A DNA stretch of 57,626 nt, from contig MTMG01000004.1 of the NCBI GenBank assembly GCA_002010075.1, forward strand, positions 1 to 57,626, written 5' to 3'. Position 1 is the first letter of the stretch; every line of letters begins with the position of its first letter. Made by a program: the position numbers and the translations under genes. The DNA comes from Methanomicrobia archaeon JdFR-19. GTDB taxonomy: Archaea > Halobacteriota > Methanosarcinia > DSM-18856 > Methermicoccaceae. This document shows positions 8,699-16,367 of the stretch, one piece after another. The notes below the pieces were generated by a model, which worked only from the letters and a program-made list of their open reading frames with translations, had not been told where the DNA came from and did not search any database.

Positions 8699-9682
8699 AT
8701 GACAACAGCGATCTGTCTGTTATCGCTTCTCTATGGCTATGATAGAGAATTTGTTTCTGGAGAGATGTTGAGTAGACATCTGGGTATTTCTAGGGCAACC
8801 GTAAGCAAGTATGTTAAAATTCTGAAAGAATAGGGATACTCGATAGAGTCGTCCCCAAAACTCGGGTATAGGTTGAAAGATCATTCGAACATCCTCACGA
8901 AAAAGAACGTTTTAAAGGGTCTGAGTACAACATTTATCGGGAAGAAGGTTTTCCATTTCTTTGATGTGACGTCGACAAATTGGATTGCAAAACAACTGGC
9001 GTCTCAATTCAGGGATGTTCATGGGGCAATTGTAGTATCTGAAACTCAAAGTGGAGGGAAAGGAAGGTACAATAGACCATGGATGTCATTCATGGGGGGG
9101 CTCTGGTTTTCCATCATTCTGAGGCCATCTATGTCCCCTTCAGATTCTCCCCATCTAACACATGCTGCTGGAATTGCAGTGACAAAATGTATTAGAACAT
9201 ATGGACTTGATGCAAGAATAAAATGGCCAAACGACGTGCTAATTCATGGTAAAAAAGTATGTGGAATTCTCACAGAAATCAGTACAACACTTGACATGCT
9301 CGATTATGCTGTGGTCGGGATAGGTGTTAATGTGAATATTGACACCTCTAGCTTTCCAGAAGACATACGAGAGAATGCCACTGCCATGAGACATGAACTT
9401 GGTAAGCCAATTGATAGAGTAAAACTTCTCCAAGAAATTCTGGTTGAGTTTGAAGAAACATACAAGAAATTAGAAAAAGGATACAACATACTGGATGAGT
9501 GGAAGAGTTTGTCTGACACAATTGGACGTGAGGTTGTTGTAAAAACTGTTCATAAGACAATAGAGGGTGTTGCAACTGGTATTGACTCAAAGGGGGCTTT
9601 AGTAGTAAAAACTGACAAAGGCATGGAGAGAATCTTGTCAGGAGAGTGCATATATGCAAGACACTATGCAAGACGTTCATGA
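8699..9682 (+). CDS. birA: BirA biotin-protein ligase with N-terminal HTH and in-frame TAG
   Basis: Biotin-[acetyl-CoA-carboxylase] ligase of about 327 residues. Residues 1-60 are the winged-helix domain (LSRHLGISRATVSKYVKILKE), interrupted by TAG at 8831-8833 (codon 45), after which GYSIESSPKLGYRL completes the wing as in bacterial and archaeal BirA. The catalytic domain follows with SETQSGGKGRYNRPW (biotinyl-AMP loop; the usual GRGR is GKGRY here), IKWPNDVLIHGKKVCGIL and AVVGIGVNVN. GAGGTGAGG lies seven bases before the ATG. The HTH suggests biotin-responsive repression. The stop TGA overlaps the prs stop on the other strand in the palindrome TCATGA. Confidence 0.88.
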
Positions 9683-10522
9683 CCTAAGATGTCTTGCTAT
9701 TATCGGGGCAACACTAACTTTGTACTGGGAATTCTCTATCGTATCGGTGAATACTATCTCCTCAGCTCCAGCTCGATAAAGTCTTAGTATTGCATTCCTA
9801 ACAAAGACCGGATGAATGCATGAGACATATATGCTCCTCGCTCCCCCTTCTCTCAGTTTCTGAATAGCTTCAACCATCGTTCCGCCCGTTGAGATTATGT
9901 CATCTATCAGAACCACATCCCTCCCTTTTACATCCATATCTCCGCTTGTAATCACCTCCTCGGGGCTTATCCTCTTCTTTCTGAAATAAGAATAATCAGT
10001 ATGGAGAATAGCTGCAGCTTCTTCAGCAAGAGAGATTGCTCCTTCGTCTGGTGCCACAAAAAGAGGGTCAGATAAATCCATTCTGGAAAAATATTCCCCC
10101 AGAAGTCTCGATGCATCTAAATTCGTCACATCGCACATAAAGTAATCCATCACAAGCTCGCTATGAACATTTATGAGTATCACTTCGTCAGCTTCTATAG
10201 ACCTTGCAATCGCCCTTGAAGATATTGGCTCACCAGCCTTAAATTGTCTGTCCTGTCTTGCATATCCCATATATGGTATCACTACGATGATGCGATGAGC
10301 ATTCTCACACGCATCTATCAGCTGAAGTAAAGATATGAACTCATGGTCAAACCTCGTACTCTGTACTATTGCCACATCTCTATTCTCAACCTCTCCACAC
10401 ACCCTAAGATAACCCTCGCCATCTGGAAATCTCGAATACTCCATATCAATTACCTCAAAATTTCCCTCTCTCCCGACTCTACAAGAGAGAGACTGGGAAG
10501 ATGGACCGGGTACAACAATCAT
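9677..10522 (-). CDS. prs: Ribose-phosphate pyrophosphokinase
   Basis: Makes PRPP from ribose 5-phosphate and ATP for nucleotide, histidine and (in these archaea) cofactor synthesis. 281 residues, the short archaeal class. Motifs are FPDGEGYLRV near the N-terminus, YMGYARQDRQFKAGEPISS (ATP-binding flexible region), LINVHS, VAPDEGAISLA and the PRPP loop VVLIDDIISTGGTM. Its ATG overlaps the preceding surface-protein stop by four bases. Confidence 0.95.
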   Translation of the reverse strand: MIVVPGPSSQSLSCRVGREGNFEVIDMEYSRFPDGEGYLRVCGEVENRDVAIVQSTRFDHEFISLLQLIDACENAHRIIVVIPYMGYARQDRQFKAGEPISSRAIARSIEADEVILINVHSELVMDYFMCDVTNLDASRLLGEYFSRMDLSDPLFVAPDEGAISLAEEAAAILHTDYSYFRKKRISPEEVITSGDMDVKGRDVVLIDDIISTGGTMVEAIQKLREGGARSIYVSCIHPVFVRNAILRLYRAGAEEIVFTDTIENSQYKVSVAPIIARHLRS

Positions 10523-11595
10523 TTACCAAACCTCCTGAGAAACATAAAGATACAAAGAGAGAGAACTACCACCACCACTGAAACGAATGGTAAGGTTGGT
10601 GGGGATGCTGGTGATGGTGGTATTTGTGATTGCTCCTCGGGTTGACTCACTATCTCCTGTTCCTTAGGTTCTTGCGGGGACATTCCTGCAAAGAAACTAA
10701 CTTCTTTTGAACACACGCTATTGTCTATTTGAACTACAACTCTGATAGTGTGTCTTCCCGGAGATAAGTCGGGTATATATGCAGTGTACACATTTGCCTG
10801 TGCCATCTCACGAGAGTCTATGAGTACATCATCAAGATACACTTTGAGCATTTTGAACATTTCAGACGAGGGGGGAGTTATGTATACAATATTTCTCTCA
10901 GAGTCCACTTCTAACGAGAGTGTACAATTTTCATAAATCCTCACTGTTGGCTCTCTCAACTGCTTGATTGATATGAGGGCTATTTTTTTGCCATCCTCTT
11001 CTGTCACATCCTCCACAACCCCAAATACCACACCATCCAACTCATCTCCTTCCTCACTTTCCTCAGCATATCCAAAAAAGCCACCCACGGGAACTTCCTC
11101 TGCATAAACTCTGTATCCTCCAACATGCAACTCGACTTCCACATCCCCGTTCCTAATCTCAACAAACCTTATTTCCATGTCCCCCCTCAACTTCTGCGCC
11201 TCTCCTTCTCCGAGAGCAAACGAACCTGTATAGAGATAACTCACATCATCTTTCATATCATCGAGATACTGTGTTATCGTTAGTTTTCTATACTTACTAC
11301 CTTCAACCTTCAAAATAATCTTCCCATCTCTTTTGTAGATCAAGGGATGACCAGGATACACCGCATCACTTGTAATCAACTCATCTCCATCATACAGATT
11401 GACAATGGCTCCATCCTCCAATGCTGACAGCTCACCAACAAAGAGACTGTAATCCTGTAAGAGATTGATATGCTGGTTAGGAGATATTTCAATTGAGCTG
11501 TGCCATATTATATCGTCATTTGTTAATGCCGACCCAGTTAGAATACCCAGACCCAGAAGTAGAATAACAAAGAAGCCCCGCATTAAAGCACCCAT
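10519..11595 (-). CDS. Exported, C-terminally membrane-anchored protein of unknown function
   Basis: 358 residues with a signal peptide (MRGFFVILLLGLGILTGSA), a long extracytoplasmic region, a Pro/Gln/Glu-rich linker at about 305-330, then a transmembrane helix (FVSVVVVVLSLCIFMFL) and basic tail RRFGK. The middle is acidic and beta-rich, with a terminal Ig-like segment (LSPGRHTIRVVVQ). That architecture fits a cell-surface protein tethered outside the membrane; I do not recognise a named domain. Start 11595 has GAGGT eight bases upstream; an in-frame ATG at 11583 is also possible. It is translationally linked to prs by ATGA, an odd partner for a nucleotide enzyme. Confidence 0.7.
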   Translation of the reverse strand: MGALMRGFFVILLLGLGILTGSALTNDDIIWHSSIEISPNQHINLLQDYSLFVGELSALEDGAIVNLYDGDELITSDAVYPGHPLIYKRDGKIILKVEGSKYRKLTITQYLDDMKDDVSYLYTGSFALGEGEAQKLRGDMEIRFVEIRNGDVEVELHVGGYRVYAEEVPVGGFFGYAEESEEGDELDGVVFGVVEDVTEEDGKKIALISIKQLREPTVRIYENCTLSLEVDSERNIVYITPPSSEMFKMLKVYLDDVLIDSREMAQANVYTAYIPDLSPGRHTIRVVVQIDNSVCSKEVSFFAGMSPQEPKEQEIVSQPEEQSQIPPSPASPPTLPFVSVVVVVLSLCIFMFLRRFGK

Positions 11596-11650
11596 ACATA
11601 AATACCTCTATCACTAAAAATCTTTTTCGTAATATTTGATGTAGATATCG

Positions 11651-11658
11651 TTATATAT
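11651..11658 (+). promoter_or_regulatory. TATA box of apgM
   Basis: TTATATAT lies about 26 bases before the apgM ATG with no ribosome site between, consistent with a leaderless transcript. Confidence 0.55.
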
Positions 11659-11679
11659 GCACCAACTCATCTCATTCCG

Positions 11680-12837
11680 ATGAAATACGCTGTGCTGATA
11701 GGGGATGGAATGGGGGACTATCCCATACCTGAACTGGGTGGTACTCCTCTGGAAATCGCATACACCCCCAACATGGATGAGATTGCAAGAAAGAGTGTGT
11801 GTGGAGTTGCTCAAACGATACCCAATGGAATGCCGAAGGGAAGTGATGTTGCAAACATGTCCATTTTTGGATATGACCCCAAGGAATACTATACAGGCAG
11901 GGGCCCAATTGAGGCAGCGGGTCTTGGAGTACCTGTGAAAAGAGGGGATGTCGCATTCAGATGTAATCTTATCACCGTCGAGGGGGGGATAATCACAGAT
12001 TACAGTGCAGGACACATCAACACACACGATGCTGAGCCCCTCATAAAAGCCTTGGATTAGAGTATCCCATACGTAAAATTCTATGTCGGAGTGAGTTATA
12101 GACATATCATGGTAGCTAACTTTGGAGAGAGTGCAACCTGTTTTCCTCCACATGATGTTATCGGAGAGAGGATTGAAGATAAACTCCCAACCGGAAAAGA
12201 TGCTGATAGATTAATCGAGATAATAAACAAATCATCAGAGATAATAGAAAGAGCAAAGAGAGAGTACAATATACCCACAAATGCTACTCATGCATGGCCT
12301 TGGGGTTCTGGAAAAGCCATAGAACTCCAACCTTATCCAGAGAGATATGGGCTTTATGGATGCGTTATCTCTGCTGTAAGCCTTATAAAAGGGTTGGGTA
12401 GACTTGCAGGACTTGAGACCCCAAAGGTAGAGGGGGCAACTGGATTCTTGGACACAAATTATAAAGGAAAAGCAGAATCGGCATTGGAATGCCTTGAGAG
12501 AGAGGATATTGCAATAGTGCATGTTGAGGCACCTGATGAAGCTTCACACCTTGGGGATCTGGAGGCAAAGATAAAGGCAATAGAAAACTTCGACAAGTTT
12601 GTTGTTGGTACTGTGCTCAATGGTATTTCTGCATTTGATGATGTTGCAATGGTTGTTATCACAGACCACTACACCCCAGTGAGTCTGAAGATACACACAA
12701 GCGAGCCCGTCCCTTTCGCCATAATGAAGGATGATAAAGATGACGTTAAGGAGTTCTGTGAAAAGGAATGTGCTAAAGGAAAGCTTGGTAAAATCAATGC
12801 ATGGAATATAATGCCATACTTAATGAGAAAGAGCTGA
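11680..12837 (+). CDS. apgM: Archaeal cofactor-independent phosphoglycerate mutase with in-frame TAG
   Basis: Interconverts 3- and 2-phosphoglycerate in glycolysis/gluconeogenesis; alkaline-phosphatase superfamily. About 385 residues, the normal ApgM length. Metal and phosphate motifs: GDGMGD at the N-terminus, [14 protein letters not shown] near residue 60, GRGPIEAAG, then VEAPDEASH and VVITDHYTP in the last third. TAG at 12058-12060 is codon 127, between IKALD and [15 protein letters not shown]. Homologous sequence continues directly on the other side in the same frame, and no start with a ribosome site lies there. The site falls in a variable helix/loop before the conserved GVSYRH. Ends in TGA. 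Confidence 0.9.
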
Positions 12838-12865
12838 GAAACCAGTGCTTGAAAAAGCTCAAAAG

Positions 12866-12874
12866 TTTAATAAA
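12866..12874 (+). promoter_or_regulatory. TATA-like element before dapL
   Basis: TTTAATAAA about 25 bases upstream of the chosen ATG; no clear ribosome site follows. Confidence 0.45.
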
Positions 12875-12893
12875 ACATTAAAATGATGTGCTG

Positions 12894-14042
12894 ATGATGA
12901 TATCCTCAAGGTTGAGTGCACTTCCAAAATATCTCTTTGCATCAATAGACGAGGCTGTTTCAGAGCTGAGAGAAAAAGGAGTAGATGTGATAGATTTTGG
13001 AGTGGGAGACCCAGACCTGCCAACTCCACCACATATAGTTGAGGAGATGATAAAAGCTGTTCAGAATCCTGCATACCACCACTATCCCTCCTATGTTGGC
13101 ATGCCATCGTTCAGAGAAGCGGTTGCAAAATGGTACAAAAAAGTGTTTGGTGTACATCTTGACCCAGAAAGAGAGGTTATAGCACTCATAGGCTCGAAGG
13201 AAGGGATTGCGCATACTCCTCTCGCATTTCTTGACCCTGGAGACATCAGCATAGTTCCAGACCCTAGTTATCCAGTGTACAAGAACTCCACAATATTGGC
13301 AGATGGTGTGCCTTATTCGATTCCTTTGTTTGAAGATAATGAATTTCTTCCAGAAATGGAAAAAATTCCAAGAGACGTGAGAGAGAAAGCTAAACTTTTG
13401 TTTTTAAACTATCCAAACAACCCAACAACTGCAGTTGCAGACAAACAGTTCTTGAGAGAAGTTGTTGAATTTGCTTATGAATGGGACATACTCATCTGCT
13501 ACGACAATCCATATTCAGAAATAGTGTTTGATGGTTATAAAGCACCGAGTATTCTTCAGGTCAGAGGTGCAAAAGAAATTGGGATAGAGTTTCACTCGCT
13601 CTCCAAGACATACAACATGACGGGGTGGCGGATAGGTTTCGCAGTAGGATGTGAGAAAACAATAAACGCACTGGGTATGGTTAAAACAAATATTGACTCG
13701 GGAGTGTTTGAGGCTGTACAGAGGGCTGGTATAAAAGCTCTGCTTGGTCCTCAAGATTGTGTGAGGGAGAACATACGGGTGTACCGCGAAAGAAGAGAGG
13801 AAATGCTTAAACTGGTGGAGACTCTTGGACTCGAAGCACATATTCCTAAGGCAACTTTTTATGTGTGGGCAAAAATAAAGGATGGAACAAGCTCTATTGA
13901 TTACTGTAAGAGGTTGCTTGAGAAGTATGGAATTGTTGCAACGCCAGGAGTTGGTTTTGGAGAATATGGGGAAGGATATCTCAGGTTTGCATTAACAAGA
14001 CCGCTATCAAGGATTGAGGAGGCTATCAAAAGAATATCATAA
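12894..14042 (+). CDS. dapL: LL-diaminopimelate aminotransferase (DapL type)
   Basis: Fold-type I PLP aminotransferase of 382 residues. Motifs: DFGVGDPDLPTPPHIVE, YPSYVGMPSFREAVA, GSKEGIAHTPLAFLDPGD, FLNYPNNPTTAVA and the PLP-lysine region SLSKTYNMTGWRIGFAVG. The early and lysine motifs match DapL, which makes LL-diaminopimelate from tetrahydrodipicolinate in lysine synthesis. Aspartate or alanine aminotransferase activity cannot be excluded by reading alone. ATG at 12894 lies about 25 bases after TTTAATAAA, suggesting a leaderless message. Confidence 0.82.
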   Translation: MMISSRLSALPKYLFASIDEAVSELREKGVDVIDFGVGDPDLPTPPHIVEEMIKAVQNPAYHHYPSYVGMPSFREAVAKWYKKVFGVHLDPEREVIALIGSKEGIAHTPLAFLDPGDISIVPDPSYPVYKNSTILADGVPYSIPLFEDNEFLPEMEKIPRDVREKAKLLFLNYPNNPTTAVADKQFLREVVEFAYEWDILICYDNPYSEIVFDGYKAPSILQVRGAKEIGIEFHSLSKTYNMTGWRIGFAVGCEKTINALGMVKTNIDSGVFEAVQRAGIKALLGPQDCVRENIRVYRERREEMLKLVETLGLEAHIPKATFYVWAKIKDGTSSIDYCKRLLEKYGIVATPGVGFGEYGEGYLRFALTRPLSRIEEAIKRIS

Positions 14043-14084
14043 TGAACACAAATTTTAATTAATATTAATGTTAAGTTTCAGGCA

Positions 14085-14972
14085 ATGGAATTAACCCCCA
14101 TTCAGATAGAAATACTCACAGCTTTGATAACTCTACAAAGGATGTCAGGTGCTAATGTTAAAGGAGAGGATATTGCAAAACTGATAAACCGAAATCCTGG
14201 AACGATTAGAAATCAGATGCAATCTCTAAAAGCTTTGAGACTGGTTGAGGGTGTGCCTGGTCCAAAAGGAGGATACAGTGCAACAACTCTGGCGTATGAT
14301 GTACTCTCCATAGGGGAAATCGAGGGTGAGGCTTTTGTACCTGTTAGAAGAAATGGTGAACTAATAAAGGGTCTGAGTGTTCTCGAGTTGGGCTTCACAA
14401 CTGTGAGACATCCCTTCAAATGTCATGGCATTGCGAGGATGCTGGGGAGTATCAAAGAATTCAAAGACGGGGATATCATTGAGATCGGTCCTACCCCTGT
14501 GAATAAGCTCATTATAAAAGGGAGGGTCATTGGGAGGGACGATGTAAGAAACACATTGGTGTATGAGATATCTGAAATGTTGTCTGTTCCAAAGAAGACT
14601 GCAGCATCATGTAGGAAGACAAGATTGAGTATAGATGCAAACTCAAGCGTTCGAGAGGCTCTAAAAGTACTCATCAAAAATGATGCTGGCGTGGCAATGG
14701 TTATGGAGAATGATGAGATGGTGGGTGTAGTAGACATAAGAATATTGGCAAATGCAATGCTGGAAGGAAGAGAGAACATAAAAGTTAAAACTCTTGCAAA
14801 CAGGAATTTTGTGAAGGTATCATCAGACGCCCTACTTCATGATGTAATAAGGCAATTTGGATGTCGTGGGAGAAGATGGGTGGTGGTGGAGGGAGAAAAG
14901 GGATACGAAGGAATTATAACATACAAAGACGTAGTAGGAGAGCTTTGCTCACAAGGGGCATTAGCAATATGA
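14085..14972 (+). CDS. HTH transcriptional regulator with C-terminal CBS domains
   Basis: 295-residue archaeal regulator of the COG2524 kind. Residues 1-65 form a winged helix (VKGEDIAKLINRNPGTIRNQMQ). The middle (about 85-160) is a conserved beta-rich domain. Two CBS motifs follow (RLSIDANSSVREALKVLI, VGVVDIRILANAML; then FVKVSSDALLHDVI, YEGIITYKDVV). CBS pairs usually sense adenine nucleotides. The target is unknown. Its TGA stop is immediately followed by the first base of tRNA-Gln, so the two are likely co-transcribed. Confidence 0.85.
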   Translation: MELTPIQIEILTALITLQRMSGANVKGEDIAKLINRNPGTIRNQMQSLKALRLVEGVPGPKGGYSATTLAYDVLSIGEIEGEAFVPVRRNGELIKGLSVLELGFTTVRHPFKCHGIARMLGSIKEFKDGDIIEIGPTPVNKLIIKGRVIGRDDVRNTLVYEISEMLSVPKKTAASCRKTRLSIDANSSVREALKVLIKNDAGVAMVMENDEMVGVVDIRILANAMLEGRENIKVKTLANRNFVKVSSDALLHDVIRQFGCRGRRWVVVEGEKGYEGIITYKDVVGELCSQGALAI

Positions 14973-15045
14973 AGCCCGGTAGTGTAGTGGTCAATCATGC
15001 GAGGCTCTGGACCTCGCGACCCAGGTTCGAATCCTGGCCGGGCTA
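14973..15045 (+). tRNA. tRNA-Gln (anticodon CTG)
   Basis: Acceptor AGCCCGG pairs with CCGGGCT; anticodon arm CGAGG/CCTCG with loop CTCTGGA gives CTG, reading CAG; T arm CCAGG TTCGAAT CCTGG. CCA is not encoded. It is a normal Gln decoder, not an amber (CTA) suppressor. Confidence 0.93.
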
Positions 15046-15207
15046 CCTTCAACCTCCTCATAATACCCTCCTTCCAATCTTACTTTTCTGAGAATCCTTC
15101 TGAAATAGTATCACGAATGTGAAGGTGAGGACATATGTAGAGAAGGCACTGTTGACATGGAATCGGTTAAATCGATTGAAAATAGGCTTTTATTTCCATT
15201 CAAAACA

Positions 15208-15216
15208 TTTAAATAC
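15208..15216 (+). promoter_or_regulatory. TATA-like element before the QueG-like gene
   Basis: TTTAAATAC in an AT-rich stretch. It lies inside the longest possible reading frame, which argues that translation starts downstream at 15263. Confidence 0.45.
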
Positions 15217-15262
15217 TTTTGATGATATAATAAAGGAAAATTTCTATGGAGGAGGGAGTGAG

Positions 15263-16048
15263 TTGGGGAATCTGAAAGAAGAAATCAAGCAGAAGGCTCT
15301 TGAAATGGGTTTCTCTCTCTGTGGTGTTTCTGACATCAAGAAAGTAGAAACCGTTGAGTTCCCACCTGACCGTGGACTCATGCGACCATCAGAGGTTATG
15401 CCCGATGCCAAGTCTCTGGTGGTGATGGGTTTTGTGGTGTGGGATGAGGGGTTGAATACCGCGGTAGCCACACCCAGCACGGGTGATTTCACTGGGGGAG
15501 AGGCAGAGTACTACAATCTCTACTATGAAGTTACTGAAACACGAGCATGGAGGGTAGCGCACTGGCTCTGGGAAGAAAAAGGCATCAATGCAATGCCTAC
15601 GCATGCTGTACATCTAAAGGTGGCTGCACAGCTTGCGGGATTGGGTTTCATTGGTCACAATACTCAGGTAATCACTCCAGAATATGGTCCACGAGTGCGA
15701 TGGATTGGTTTGCTTACCACTGCCGAGCTCGAGCCTGACGAACCATTTACCAGAGATTTGTGTGCTGAACAACCCTTGTGTCAAGAAGAATCACTCTGTG
15801 TGAAGGCATGTCCCTACAACGCCATCATACCTGGCCCTTCGTTCGGTGTGCCACCCGGTGAAAAAGTGATATATGATAAGTGCGTGGTCGCTCACGAACT
15901 TGATAGAGACATCGATGAGGAGTGGGAGAAGTATATTCGGCGCATAACTGAACGTGGTTTCATGGAGTGTACCATTTGTAATCTGGCTTGCCCGTATGGA
16001 AAGCCAGTGGATGAAAAGATAATTCCTGCAAAACGTGGAATTGTTTGA
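15263..16048 (+). CDS. QueG/reductive-dehalogenase-like iron-sulfur protein
   Basis: About 261 residues in the COG1600 (epoxyqueuosine reductase-like) family. The N-terminal part has FSLCGVSDIKKVE and DAKSLVVMGFVVWD; the central HLKVAAQLAGLGFIGHNT resembles the cobalamin-binding region of QueG. Two cysteine clusters follow: CVKACPYNAI and CTICNLACPYG, suggesting two 4Fe-4S centres. TTG 15263 is chosen because GGAGGGAG precedes it and a TATA-like element lies between it and the upstream GTG at 15119. QueG is bacterial and archaea use archaeosine instead, so a different substrate is likely. Base use looks more GC-rich than its neighbours, hinting at transfer. Confidence 0.7.
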   Translation: MGNLKEEIKQKALEMGFSLCGVSDIKKVETVEFPPDRGLMRPSEVMPDAKSLVVMGFVVWDEGLNTAVATPSTGDFTGGEAEYYNLYYEVTETRAWRVAHWLWEEKGINAMPTHAVHLKVAAQLAGLGFIGHNTQVITPEYGPRVRWIGLLTTAELEPDEPFTRDLCAEQPLCQEESLCVKACPYNAIIPGPSFGVPPGEKVIYDKCVVAHELDRDIDEEWEKYIRRITERGFMECTICNLACPYGKPVDEKIIPAKRGIV

Positions 16049-16056
16049 TGCAATAT

Positions 16057-16075
16057 GGGGGGTGTATTCCCCTCC
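16057..16075 (+). terminator. Possible hairpin after the QueG-like gene
   Basis: GGGG...CCCC stem with an 8-base loop starts eight bases after the stop. It is short and lacks a T-run, so termination is only possible. Confidence 0.25.
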
Positions 16076-16153
16076 AAAACACTTTCATCACCAGAAATGT
16101 GAAGCTCGGTTATGTGAGCTCACGCCCACAACAAAAACCGGGTACAGACAACA

Positions 16154-16255
16154 GTGTATCTGGATGAAGACACATTGAAGAGCGTAAAGTCTAAATACAT
16201 CAACCTGTCAAAATTGATAAGGGGCTTGCTAAAACAATAGCGGGCAAGCCCATAA
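16154..16255 (+). pseudogene. Remnant of a ribbon-helix-helix antitoxin-like gene
   Basis: The frame reads VYLDEDTLKSVKSK then INLSKLIRGLLKQ, a strand-helix-helix pattern like small archaeal RHH antitoxins, then a TAG (16238-16240) and four codons to TAA. In-frame residues before the GTG (RVQTT) also fit the family, but no start codon precedes them before a TGA at 16115. I read it as decayed or truncated. It lies just before tRNA-Asn. Confidence 0.3.
16222..16251. repeat. 8-bp perfect inverted repeat before tRNA-Asn
   Basis: GGGCTTGC (16222-16229) and GCAAGCCC (16244-16251) can form a hairpin with a 14-base loop, 12 bases before the tRNA. It could be a terminator for the remnant gene or a trace of an inserted element. 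Confidence 0.5.
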
Positions 16256-16263
16256 AAGATGGA

Positions 16264-16336
16264 GCCGCCATAGCTCAGTTGGTAGAGCGTCTGGCTGTTA
16301 ACCAGATGGTCACAGGTTCGAGTCCTGTTGGCGGCG
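16264..16336 (+). tRNA. tRNA-Asn (anticodon GTT)
   Basis: Acceptor GCCGCCA/TGGCGGC, D arm GCTC...GAGC, anticodon stem TCTGG/CCAGA with loop CTGTTAA (GTT), T arm ACAGG TTCGAGT CCTGT. Discriminator G; no encoded CCA. Confidence 0.95.
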
Positions 16337-16367
16337 TACAATTTTACTCTCACTTTGGGTGATAACT

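Noticed and set aside
11614-12153. Minus-strand gene opposite the first part of apgM
   Set aside because: Cys/His/Ser-rich translation with no family likeness; it mirrors the apgM reading frame.
14973-15045. Amber-suppressor tRNA explaining the TAG codons
   Set aside because: The anticodon loop gives CTG (normal Gln). The four tRNAs seen read Gln, Asn, Gly and Asp; none has CTA.
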